From Chrysogorgia sp. JL179-B06 (Eukaryota > Cnidaria > Anthozoa > Scleralcyonacea > Chrysogorgiidae), in contig JAYKKM010000176.1 of NCBI GenBank assembly GCA_035772405.1, positions 434,001-498,000 on the forward strand: 64,000 bases of DNA. The letters are read 5' to 3'. The number at the start of each line of letters is the position of its first letter. Position 1 is the stretch's first letter. Below the pieces are notes generated by a model. That model worked only from the letters and a program-made list of their open reading frames with translations, searched no databases and was not told the origin of the DNA. Below are positions 54,863 through 64,000 of the stretch, in pieces. A program made the translations under genes and the position numbers.

Positions 54863-55518
54863 TGTACTTTAACTGGTAGATGGTCGCTTACGAGAGTGGT
54901 CGTTCAAAGAAAGTCAACTGTATCAATAAAATGTTAAAACACTCTAAATTGACTGATATCGCAAATCCTAATCCTAATCCTAACCCCTAGGTGGTCGCTT
55001 AGGAGATTTGGACTACGATCTCTTACCGCGCGAGCAAATCTCTCAACCTTTCCGCGCTGAGAATAAGAAATGGCTTTGGTACACGTCGAAAATGAATGAA
55101 AAAATGTGATCTGATAACTGTCTTTAGCTCACTGCCCAATGTTTGGAAAGGATTTGTGGTTCTCGTTCGATTTTCTAACTTCTCAAAACTGCCGTTTAAT
55201 TGGAAGGACTTGCCTACATTTTATCGCATTTTTTCAGAAACCATTTTCGTTTCCTAAGGTGTCCAACGTGTCTTTTTCTGGAAAGTAAGCGATTTAAATT
55301 CATGTTGTTGGACCTTGTTGACTATTCAATAAAGTCAAGTGGCTGATAAACCAACTAAAGTTTAGTAATAATGCTTCTACGGATGAAATAAGTATCAAAC
55401 AGTTTGGTTAAACATAAATCGTTGAAAACAACGAAAAAATAATCATTTTTACAACGTCAAGGTATAACCAAGAACGCAAGTTTTACTCACTTCTGGTATC
55501 CCATAATACAAAGCGCTG
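54863..55518. other. 5' flank of the LINE, boundary unknown
   Basis: Possible 5' untranslated region of the LINE. Contains a short (TAATCC)n run at about 54965-54990. Confidence 0.35.
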
Positions 55519-58500
55519 ATGTTGTGTGGGGACATATCACTTAATCCAGGGCCTGCTACGAATTGTTCGTCATGCCAGAAAATCATTCAGAGTAAGCAAT
55601 CTTATTCACGGTGTTCGACGTGTCAGAAATATTATCATTTGAAATGTTTCGGAGCTGACCTTGAACTGAAGAGGAATTGCAGCATATGTACCCTCCAAAG
55701 CTCCCTATCGAGTGAAAGTGACAACAGTCTTCAGGAAGTTTTACTGCTACCATCAAAGCTTATAGATATCTCGACAAGCAAAGGGTTTAAGATCATTCAT
55801 CAAAACATTAGAAGTTTGCTGAGCAAAATGGATGAGTTACGTCTCATTGTCTCAAGGCTGCACTCTACAATCGATATGTTAATCTTCTCTGAAACTTGGA
55901 CACATGTGGACATTGCCGACTCTGAAATTGAAATCCCAGGACATAAAATTTTCAGGCGGGACAGGGGAAATAAAGGCGGTGGTTTGATAGTTTATTCGAG
56001 GAAAGATTTGGCAGTTTTACGAAGAACTGACCTTGAATTGCCAAGTGTTGAAGGTCTATGGCTGGAAATATGTTTAAAGAAATCTAAACGTTTTTTGGTT
56101 GGCTCCTTCTATAGACCACCAACCTCCTCAAGTCATTCGGATAAAGAATTCATGTCAAAATTAGATGGTATTTTGCAAGTTTCTACCATTGGAGGTAAGG
56201 AAATCATTATAGTCGGTGATTTGAATTGTGACCTGTTAGCAAAACGATCAATCCCGGCAGAATGTAAACAATTGAAATCACTCTTAAAGTCAGAAAACCT
56301 AACTCAACTTATAACTGAGCCGACTCGTATTGCCCAAAACTCGAGTACTCTTCTGGATATAATCGCCACAAACTGCCCTCAGAACATCAGCAAGTCCGGT
56401 GTAATAAACTTGTGCCCAAGTGATCATGAGATGGTTTATTGTGTTAGGAAGTTAAATTGGAAGAAATGTCCCCCCGAAACAAAGGTCTTTAGGAACTATG
56501 CAAATTACCAACCTTACAAATTTTGCCAAGACCTAAATCAGATTGATTGGGACATTGCCAAGGATACCATTTCCTCTGGACATGACACTTGTGTAAACAA
56601 ACTATGGATGAATTTTAAGACCACATTTGTCACGGTAGCTGACCGTCATGCCCCAATTATACAGAAACGTGTTCGTGGTTTGGATAATTGTCCGTGGATG
56701 ACAACCAAAATCAAACAAGATATTCGTCAACGTGATTATTTATCAAAAAAGGCACGAAAAAGTAATTGTGATGTAGATTGGTCAAATTACCGTTCTGCTC
56801 GAAATCGGGTATTAAAGAATATCAAAAAAGCTAAACAAACATACAATAAGAAACTAGTCGAAGAGCATAGTGGTGATCCTAAGGCTTTCTGGAAAACCAT
56901 AAAATCGATTCTCCCAGGGGAGAAAAGGTCGACTGCCAGAAACCTCAACATCAAAATAGATGGAGAACTCTGTAATGACAATAAAAAGATTGCAAATGGT
57001 TTTAACAATTTTTTCACCACTGTTGTATCGCGCCTTTTACATTCCCTGGGAACTAGCCTTTCCAGTATGAATTGGAGCCCTTGCCACATGGTTAAACGAT
57101 CACTTCCCACCTTTAAATTTGAGCCTGTATCCGAACTGTTTGTCACCACTGAAATCAAACGTATGAAAATAAGGAAATCATGCGGCCTTGACAATATATC
57201 ACCTCGTTTGATTAAAGATTCAGTTGATGTAATCACAAAACCGCTCACCAAAATTATCAATGAATCCTTAGCGCAAGGTATTGTGCCGTGTGACTGGAAA
57301 TCTGCAAGGATAACACCCCTGTTAAAGAAAGGAAGCGCTGCTGATATGAACAATTATCGTCCAATATCGGTGCTTCCGGTGGCATCCAAAATACTGGAGA
57401 GAGCTGTACATTTCCAACTCCATAAATATCTAAGTGAACATAACCTTCTTAGCCCTTTCCAGTGTGGTTTCAGGAAGAAACACTCGACGAATTCGGCGGC
57501 TATATCCTTTACAGATACTGTCCGCCGAGGTATGGATCAGGGACAACTCACTGGAGCTATATTTATAGATCTTCAAAAAGCTTTTGATTCTGTGGACCAT
57601 GGGATTCTGATTAATAAATTAAGGTTCTATGGCCTCCAGGGTATTGAGCTCAGCTGGTTTGAGGATTACCTAACCAATCGTAAACAAGTTGTTGGCCTCG
57701 GTAAGGAATTATCGGATTCACGCCCTATCACCTCTGGTGTGCCGCAGGGGTCAATACTTGGCCCCTTGCTATTCGTACTTTTTATTAACGAGTTGCCCCT
57801 CGTCCTACACCAATGTAATATTCTGATGTATGCAGATGACACCGTCATATACTACACGGCTAAAAATGCTGTTGAAATCGCGAAGACTCTAACAGAAGAA
57901 TTAAACCTAGTTAATGATTGGTTATTGAATAACAATTTGTTACTCCATAAAGGAAAAACCGAATGTGTCCTTTTTGGCACTAATTCCAGGTTATCTTCCG
58001 TTGACAGTTTTATTGTATCTATTGGGGAGCACATCATCAAACGTGTCTCTGAATTTAAATACCTCGGTGTTGTTATGGACGAAGCCCTTACCTGGAGTGC
58101 CAATGTGGATTATATATATAAGAAAGTGGCGACGAGGATTCGCATGCTAAGTCGAGTGAGAAGTAATATTAGCATGAACACCGCCAGCATTATATACAAG
58201 TCTTTCATTTTGCCAGTGCTTGATTACTGTGATACTTCATGGAACTGTTGTGGGAAAGTAAATGCTGATTATTTAGAGAAACTACAAAGACGTGCGGCAC
58301 GTATTATCATGAAAACAGCAAGAAGTGATGAAGCACTCGAATTTTTAAGATATAAAAACCTCGAGAACAGACGTGAAGAACATATTTTAAAACTTGTTAA
58401 ACAGTGCATAAATGGCCATGTACCACAATTTTTTTTAAATTATTTTGTTTTTAACAAAGATATAGTCAAGAGGTCCACTAGACAAAGTAATTTTCTTTAT

Positions 58501-58578
58501 TTGCCAAGAGTTAAATTAGAGTGTAGTAAAAGATCATTTTACTACCATGGCTGTGTCGTTTTTAATCGTAATATTTAA
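55519..58578 (+). CDS. LINE ORF2-like polyprotein: 2A-like, PHD finger, APE endonuclease, RT
   Basis: One open frame of 1019 codons. Residues 3-12 read CGDISLNPGP, a 2A-like motif (canonical D-V/I-E-x-N-P-G-P; here Ser replaces Glu). Residues 16-57 are a PHD-type zinc finger (CSSC, CSTC, HLKC, CSIC). The AP-endonuclease-like domain spans about 90-305, with HQNIRS, SETW, GDLNCD and SDH. The reverse transcriptase spans about 550-830: IFIDLQKAFDSV, GVPQGSILGPLL and YADD (771-774). A C-terminal domain follows (LDYCDTSW, LEKLQRRAARII). All catalytic motifs seem intact. The C terminus (VVFNRNI) looks shorter than usual. An in-frame stop 15 bp before the ATG leaves too little sequence upstream for a normal active 2A. 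CR1/L2 clade by tail and domains. Confidence 0.9.
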   Translation: MLCGDISLNPGPATNCSSCQKIIQSKQSYSRCSTCQKYYHLKCFGADLELKRNCSICTLQSSLSSESDNSLQEVLLLPSKLIDISTSKGFKIIHQNIRSLLSKMDELRLIVSRLHSTIDMLIFSETWTHVDIADSEIEIPGHKIFRRDRGNKGGGLIVYSRKDLAVLRRTDLELPSVEGLWLEICLKKSKRFLVGSFYRPPTSSSHSDKEFMSKLDGILQVSTIGGKEIIIVGDLNCDLLAKRSIPAECKQLKSLLKSENLTQLITEPTRIAQNSSTLLDIIATNCPQNISKSGVINLCPSDHEMVYCVRKLNWKKCPPETKVFRNYANYQPYKFCQDLNQIDWDIAKDTISSGHDTCVNKLWMNFKTTFVTVADRHAPIIQKRVRGLDNCPWMTTKIKQDIRQRDYLSKKARKSNCDVDWSNYRSARNRVLKNIKKAKQTYNKKLVEEHSGDPKAFWKTIKSILPGEKRSTARNLNIKIDGELCNDNKKIANGFNNFFTTVVSRLLHSLGTSLSSMNWSPCHMVKRSLPTFKFEPVSELFVTTEIKRMKIRKSCGLDNISPRLIKDSVDVITKPLTKIINESLAQGIVPCDWKSARITPLLKKGSAADMNNYRPISVLPVASKILERAVHFQLHKYLSEHNLLSPFQCGFRKKHSTNSAAISFTDTVRRGMDQGQLTGAIFIDLQKAFDSVDHGILINKLRFYGLQGIELSWFEDYLTNRKQVVGLGKELSDSRPITSGVPQGSILGPLLFVLFINELPLVLHQCNILMYADDTVIYYTAKNAVEIAKTLTEELNLVNDWLLNNNLLLHKGKTECVLFGTNSRLSSVDSFIVSIGEHIIKRVSEFKYLGVVMDEALTWSANVDYIYKKVATRIRMLSRVRSNISMNTASIIYKSFILPVLDYCDTSWNCCGKVNADYLEKLQRRAARIIMKTARSDEALEFLRYKNLENRREEHILKLVKQCINGHVPQFFLNYFVFNKDIVKRSTRQSNFLYLPRVKLECSKRSFYYHGCVVFNRNI

Positions 58579-58758
58579 CTTCTTTGAAATTAATAACTTT
58601 TATCTTTAACTGTATTATATTTATTCATATATATACTGATTTGTTATTTTGTATTATAAGAATTGTTTTTAATTAGATAGGGCCTCTATTGATAACAGTC
58701 AATGTAATATTAGCTGAAAGAGTTACCCTATTGAAATAAAAGTTTTCATCATCATTCA
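58579..58758 (+). mobile_element. LINE 3' untranslated region and (ATC)n-type tail
   Basis: Ends ttttcatcatcattc rather than poly(A), as in CR1/L2 elements. Confidence 0.7.
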
Positions 58759-58917
58759 CTACAGCAGCAGTTCATGTCGTGACGTCAACATACACCTCGA
58801 ATTGTTCGACTTTAAATTGAAATAAGGTTAGGGTTAGGATTACGGTTATACATAACTCGGCAAAGAGGTCTGGGCACGAGACACAGAACCCAAGTCAAGA
58901 TTAGCTAGTATGCTGCG

Positions 58918-59090
58918 TGTAGAAATATCTTGATGTCATAGGTTATCTCATTTGCATATCACACAAGTCTAAATATCTCAAGAACAACGTGAGATATGAA
59001 AGAACTCTAAATTACAATTCTTATTATTTTCGAAATGAATTTAAATAAGACAAACTTAATTTTCATTTCATAGGCACTTTAATATCGCAA
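58918..59090. mobile_element. Half of a foldback MITE (13426 family)
   Basis: Right arm only: catttgcatatcacacaagt, aaatatctcaagaaca and cataggcactttaa. Confidence 0.7.
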
Positions 59091-59187
59091 TTTATAAAAT
59101 ATTTTCAAAAGCTGTGTTAAGTGGTTATTTGCATGGTTAAGTAGCGCTATTGTGGCAATAGATATACCAGGCGGAAAACGTAATTTA

Positions 59188-59420
59188 AAGATAAATATTA
59201 GAGCCCAGCAAATGACTTTGAGACAAGACATAATAAAAGAGATTTAATTGCTAATGTTTCGTTGCTTGCAGCGCAATACCAATAATTTTGTAACTATCTT
59301 AAACCGCTCTGATGTTGCGCTGCAAGCAACGAAACGTTAGCAATAACGTTAGCAATTAAATCTCTTTTATTATGTCTTGTCTCAAAGTCATTTGCTGGGC
59401 TCTAATATTTATCTTTAAGT
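59188..59420. mobile_element. Near-perfect palindrome with hammerhead-like core (PLE terminal pair?)
   Basis: Arms: aaagataaatattagagccc...gagatttaattgctaa and their complement at 59340-59420. Near the centre the plus strand reads CTGAT, GTTGC...GCAAC, GAAACGTTAGC: GAAAC and stem II are kept, but GA of the first box is absorbed. Confidence 0.7.
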
Positions 59421-59464
59421 AGCGCTATGGTTATACTAAAAAAACATCGTCCCAAAGACGCGGT

Positions 59465-59830
59465 TGTACGTTGCGTAAAGAAGTGACGTCAGACTCTCAA
59501 CACGAAGACTCCACATGGCTAATTCTTCAAGTAAATCCATAGTGATCAAGGTCCTTTTTCAAATTCTTCGTCTGAAAGGCTGGACATTTCATCTACTTCT
59601 CGAATAAAACAAGTAACCTCGACTGAAATTCAGGCGTAGCATTGAGAGTCTGACGTCACAAACAATATGCGGGCTCACTTGGAACACGTTCTTAGTAATG
59701 GTGGCCTAAATAATAGTGATCTCAGAGCTCAAAATACTTACTTCAAAATACCATTTTTAGTTTTTTTTAACATTGATGATCACTTTCGACCCTGAAATAC
59801 TATTCTATGTTAAAGAAAATTAGTTAGTCA
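59465..59830 (-). mobile_element. Diverged copy of the element at 43943-44502
   Basis: Inverted copy with the same ORF region (tcagacgaagaatttgaaaa) but one base fewer in the A run, which shifts the frame. Confidence 0.75.
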
Positions 59831-59946
59831 CAAATACAAATTTTTGATGTAATTCGGAAGGTTGTTGTTCCTTGCACGAGCTAAACATGCATTCTAGATA
59901 AAGAATACGAACAACAAAAACATTACATGTAGTAATTTCATTTTAT

Positions 59947-60054
59947 TTACAGATAAGTGTCTTCAGTTAAACAATTAATATTCCCTTCATCTTGAGTTTG
60001 GTCTTCAAAAGATCTCAAGGACGATGTACGATAGAACAGATTCATAGGTGCTTC
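59947..60054 (-). CDS. Putative last exon of a small minus-strand gene
   Basis: Acceptor tttgtctttttcag, open to TAA at 59949-59947, with AATAAA overlapping the stop. In phase 0 it encodes APMNLFYRTSSLRSFEDQTQ and an acidic tail ending LTEDTYL. In phase 1, which the two upstream candidate exons demand, it gives GSTYESVLSYIVLEIF and a stop. Not recognised as any family. Confidence 0.45.
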   Translation of the reverse strand, partial: EAPMNLFYRTSSLRSFEDQTQDEGNINCLTEDTYL

Positions 60055-60106
60055 CTGAAAAAGACAAATTAAACAATTAAAAAGTCAGTTTCTCGACGAA
60101 AAGTCA

Positions 60107-60437
60107 TTAAAGTGCCTATAACGTCTGTGGGGATTTAACATATTTGTAATCTATGGATTCTCCTGAGATAAATTGTAGTATATCTTGTCAGCTAAAAATG
60201 TCATCTTGATAGACTTTTTTGCTGTTAAAGTTGACGGAAATGACGTCAAATCGGGAATCTGTCTATTTGAAAACCTCTTTACAGATGCCCGATTTGACGT
60301 CATTTCCGTCAACTTTAACAGCAAAAAGTCTATGAAGTTGAAATTTTCAGCTGACAAGATATATATTACAATTTATCTCAGGAGAATCCATAGATTACAA
60401 ATATGTTAAATCCCCACAGACGTTATATGCACTTTAA
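60107..60437. mobile_element. Near-perfect palindromic MITE, TTAA ends
   Basis: TTAAAGTGCCTATAACGTCT at the left and the complement of gacgttatatgcactttaa at the right; arms of about 130 bp, with two CRE palindromes near the centre (60240, 60295). Confidence 0.88.
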
Positions 60438-60505
60438 CAAAACTACTCCAGTAAACACTACAGTAATTACTAGCCTACGATAGGTTATTTATTTGATATC
60501 TCATG

Positions 60506-60929
60506 TAGGGTTGCACCGGAACCAAATTTAAAGAACAGAAATAAGTTCCGAACCAGTAGCTTAGTCTGACATTGTCCTTGTGGAATTAAGCAGTAAAAAA
60601 GTGAAAATAACCCCTCATTATATAATACCTGATAGAAAATTATTAAAATTGTTCTTCATATTTCCATTACATACAAAACTAGTTTTATAATGTTTTAACT
60701 TTTTTGTCTGATCAAATGTAAATACTGAATATTCTCAAGAAAGTCCTTTGTTTCCAATTGGTTGAACTGTTTTTAATCGCGTTGACGCCGTGCATAGTAG
60801 AAAGCCTGAGCACTACAGATCAACCGCTGACAATATTTTGGCAAATAAGTTTCGGTTCAGGCCGAACATTTTTCATGAATTCCGGTCGGAACCGCAACTT
60901 GGAAAAATCGGAGTTCCAGTGCATCCCTA
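60506..60929. mobile_element. hAT-type MITE with perfect 8 bp duplication
   Basis: Ends TAGGGTTGCACCGGAACC and the complement of gttccagtgcatcccta, flanked by ATCTCATG at 60498-60505 and 60930-60937. Lies in an intron of the putative small gene. Confidence 0.9.
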
Positions 60930-61001
60930 ATCTCATGAAAAATCAGGTTCTAAAGTCTAGTTCTCATATATCGACGACGGTCACCGTAATATTCCCTTTC
61001 A

Positions 61002-61460
61002 TAGGGACATTATTTATGGCTGGGGGAGTGGGGGTGACCGAAGGGAAAATGGTTGGGTAACTGCAAATTCTAAGACCCTAAATCGTTGGGTAAAAAATCA
61101 CTTCTCTGAAGGGTTGGGTAGCAAAATTTTCATGACTATTTACATAAAAATTAAGAGTTCATCATTTAAAATTGGAATATCATCTCCTTAGTCAATCATT
61201 GCACATTAGCTTTTGTTATTGTATTCCTCTCCTTGTTTTCCTTGGATTCCTGCTCTGTATAGGGAGATAATAATCTGAAAGATACAGTTGGATCTGACTG
61301 TATATCTATTTGGGTTTGTTATTAAAACTTGTATCGACGATATACTGGGAATTGGGCTTTATCTATTTTTCTTCTTGGGTTGGGTAAAAGATTTTCTTTT
61401 ACCCATATATGGTTGGGACGGTTTAATTTCTTATCTTAATATGGTTGAATTTTTTTCAGC
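61002..61460. mobile_element. TIR element copy 2 (45411 family), right end missing
   Basis: Shares gttgggtagcaaaattttca-type and tgtattcctctccttgtttt blocks with 45411-45892. It stops at ttttttcagcaccaaatta. Confidence 0.8.
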
Positions 61461-61518
61461 ACCAAATTACGCATTATCTAATTGGCTGAAACAATCGACA
61501 GTTATAAGTACATTCTAC

Positions 61519-61593
61519 CTTTCTTCTCCAATGTGCAATCCAAAGAAATTTCATTGAGCTTAACGGGTCGACTACTTCGTCGTTGCAGAGAAC
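61519..61593 (-). CDS. Putative exon 2 of small minus-strand gene
   Basis: 75 bp, acceptor tctttagcttcag, donor gtagaa. In phase 1 it reads SLQRRSSRPVKLNEISLDCT; it is also open in phase 0 (VLCNDEVVDPLSSMKF). Real splice sites but no family recognised. Confidence 0.45.
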
Positions 61594-61648
61594 CTGAAGC
61601 TAAAGAAAAACGGGAAAAGATCTCGTGTTAATTTAATTCCTGCCGTAC

Positions 61649-61793
61649 CGTAGTTTGTCGAACAGCCGTCCTTCGAAGAATCACACCCCTCCCAAGGAAA
61701 ATGCTCACGTTCAATGGATTTTTCAATAGCACTCCGTCGAGATGACGTCAGTATCTGTGATTGTCCGCTTTTACCCACAATTCCTGCGGCCAT
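61649..61793 (-). CDS. Putative exon 1 of small minus-strand gene
   Basis: ATG at 61791-61793, 48 codons plus one base, donor gtacgg. It encodes AAGIVGKSGQSQILTSSRRS and SIEREHFPWEGCDSSKDG, polar and without a signal peptide. A CRE palindrome lies at 61742 inside it. A MITE begins 13 bp upstream of the ATG. Function unknown. Confidence 0.45.
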
Positions 61794-61807
61794 AACAAAA
61801 GAAAATA

Positions 61808-62336
61808 CAGTAAAAACCCGCGTATAAGAACCTGTGAATTAAGAACCTTTAGGCTAAAATTTGCCTTTTAGACCCGCATTTTAGCCTAAGAATTGTAACA
61901 GGTTCTTATTTGAAAAAAATAAATAAAAAGAAACAACTGAAAATAAAAACACGAAATTTTGCACATTTTGTATTTTTGGTAACGACATTATGTTCAATTA
62001 TTTTTAAAAGACTTCCCAGTAACACTGCAACACAGTTCAAATTTTATTTTCCTGCATGCATCACTGCAGTTTAATTGTTACCTAAAGGAACTGGACATAA
62101 ATCAGAACAGGGTAAGGTTATTTTTTATTATGTGGTCATATTAGTACAGAAGCAAGTGACCACACCCATTTTGAGCTAGTTGTTGGACCAACAGCAAGCA
62201 CCCTTTCCTCGAAAAAAATAAGAACCTACTGTATTTAAGAACCTAAATAGCCTAAAATCCCAGGAAATCCCACTTATATAAGAACCTTTTTAGGCTAACT
62301 CGAAAAATGGTGGGTATTATACGCGGGTTTTTACTG
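61808..62336. mobile_element. TA-flanked TIR element (CAGTAAAAACCCGCG ends)
   Basis: TIR cagtaaaaacccgcgtataa at the left and tacgcgggtttttactg at the right with TA on both sides (Tc1/mariner type). Related inner blocks taagaacctttaggctaaaa and aagaaccttttaggctaa-type face each other. Confidence 0.85.
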
Positions 62337-62578
62337 TAGCTCATTTGCAATAATTTGAGTCAAATTTTGTTTGTTTGTCCGCATTTTGAGCTATTAATAG
62401 CAACGAGACGCTACGCTATTAAAATGTTTATGCAGTGAAAAATTCAGTTCGATATGAACTATACTACTTGAAAGAACTATAGAAATTATAATGAATGGCG
62501 TTTAAGATTTGTTTGATATGTAAATTATATGTAATGACTTACTAACTATAGGAGTTCTTATCAGAAGTGAAATGCTGA

Positions 62579-63183
62579 TAGTACGTATTCCATATAAGGT
62601 CATATCGGACGGGACTGGGAAGAGCGAATACGTTGCCCTAACGAGCATATACATTGCCCTCGTACCAGCCCACTGGATGCGGATAGTTAACACGTTACGA
62701 TATGTTCGATTATCCGCTCTTTTTAATAAAACTACGTTCGCTAGCCGGATAAGCTGTACTCATATTGTAAACAGATAATTTACCTTTGTTTTAATATATA
62801 TTGTAGCTTTGGGAGTTGATTATTTCTCAAGAAAACGTTCGTCGAAGACAGCCGAAAGTTCGTTTACCAGATGGTATCCGTAATACGAAAATTATATTTG
62901 TTGGCATGTTCGATTATCCGCTTTCAAAGAAAACTAAGTTAGCTACCAGGATAAGCTGTATGCATGTTGTAAATAGATCATTTAACTTTAAAAGAATATA
63001 TTCTATAGCTTTGTGGGAGGGTTAGGACCTTTGTTGTTTTGGGGTCGGTTACAATCCAATTAACTTGGAGGCTGGTACGAGGGCAATGTATTTGCTCGTC
63101 AGGGCAACGTATATGCTCGTTAGGGCAATGTGTTTGCTCTTCCCAGTCCCGTCCGTTATGACCTTATATGGAATACGTACTAT
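62579..63183. mobile_element. Foldback element (tagtacgtattccatataag ends)
   Basis: Arms at 62579-62675 and 63070-63183 are inverted (aaggtcatatcggacgggac against gtcccgtccgttatgacctt); each arm repeats a gggcaatgta..tgctcgt unit. A ggttaggacctttgttgttt block (shared with 51830) is inside. Confidence 0.75.
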
Positions 63184-64000
63184 AAGTCCATATGGAAATG
63201 CTGCCTCTGGACTGACGCAGGAGTAGTGGTACGAGGTTGGAGCAGTGTTCAGGATCAGGCATGCCAGCAGAATGATGCTAGAAATTTTCTATAGCATATA
63301 GCGGATCAAATAAATAGACTGTAGAATCTACACTAACCACATATTAGCTACATATTACAAGGCGATCATATAGCCTTGTAATATTAAAATAACATACGGT
63401 AATCATATGGAGCGTTTATAATGTCAAAATTCAATTTGACCATTTGAACGCCATACATCTAATCCGAACAACATATACTCGAAAGAGCAACTGAGCAAAC
63501 CTCGCAAAGTTATAAATTTTCCATGATCAAGCGACACTTTTGCCAATGAATGGTGTTTAAGATTTGTTTGATCATAATGACTTACTAAAAAGCCTGTATA
63601 TCTTTGGGATTATTAAATCAAATCACTCGAAACATAACTTCGTATGTTTAGTATCATGGGATAAACACATTTTAGCTGTTTAGTGTGAGCAAAGGTTCGT
63701 CTTACAGTCCATTTTATAAAAATGGCGGGAAAAATCCATGTTTTCCATCGAGTTATAGAAGCACGGCTTTCAGCCAATCAGCGCTTGCGTTTTTAATTTG
63801 TTATTTTATAAATACATGTATCAAACAAATCTTAATATTTCAAGATCAAAGTGAGATATGAAAGAGTTGTAAACGCCAATCTTTATAATTTTTAGAGTTC
63901 TTTCAAGTAACGAACTGAAATTATCACTGCATAAACAGTAAATACAAACTGTTTTGTTTCCCCAGAGTCTGCCTCGCAGATTTTAGACGGTGAAATAATA
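63184..64000. other. Right edge, diverged foldback MITE and unassigned DNA
   Basis: aatgaatggtgtttaagatt at about 63545 repeats 62492, and tatttcaagatcaaagtgag at about 63835 is its inverted arm, so a MITE probably spans 63540-63930. No gene seen. Confidence 0.45.

Overview
The window is nuclear DNA from an animal, most likely an anthozoan cnidarian (coral or sea anemone). It has spliceosomal introns with standard GT/AG sites, short coding exons lost among repeats, a TPR-CHAT gene of a type expanded in corals and anemones, CR1/L2-like LINEs, Penelope-like elements, 5S- and tRNA-derived SINEs and many palindromic MITEs. The assignment to a phylum is inference; no single marker proves it.

Left edge (1-7.6 kb, plus strand): the 3' part of a TPR-CHAT protein gene in three exons (388-829, 2609-4782, 7367-7614). 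The frames join exactly and the CHAT His and Cys are present. Its introns hold a decayed LINE and a Penelope-like element (PLE) fragment that itself carries a TTAA-flanked MITE.

Centre (10.8-53.6 kb, minus strand): almost all of this is one gene that long ORFs do not reveal. I assembled 30 short exons (30-145 bp) whose splice sites and phases agree, and whose translation follows MMS19, the HEAT-repeat protein that targets cytosolic iron-sulfur cluster assembly, from the N terminus to about three quarters of its length. Everything between the exons is intron, filled with minisatellites, foldback MITEs, TIR elements, SINEs, LINE and PLE remnants and a 1.3 kb tandem duplication. Three oddities: exon 1 is out of frame by one A, one exon has a partial tandem copy, and the C-terminal exons are not found before the convergent TPR-CHAT gene.

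Right edge (53.6-64 kb): upstream of MMS19 lie foldback MITEs, a nearly intact LINE (55.5-58.8 kb, one ORF of 1019 aa with a 2A-like start, a PHD-type finger, an APE endonuclease and a reverse transcriptase), and a possible small minus-strand gene (59.9-61.8 kb) with a hAT MITE in an intron and a TA-flanked MITE just upstream of its ATG.

Recurring themes are hammerhead-ribozyme-like motifs of PLE type at several loci, often as facing pairs; palindromic elements with TTAA target sites; and the CRE palindrome TGACGTCA, present more than 20 times and mostly inside these elements. Apart from the two host genes and the LINE ORF, most open frames are translated tandem repeats or transposon debris.
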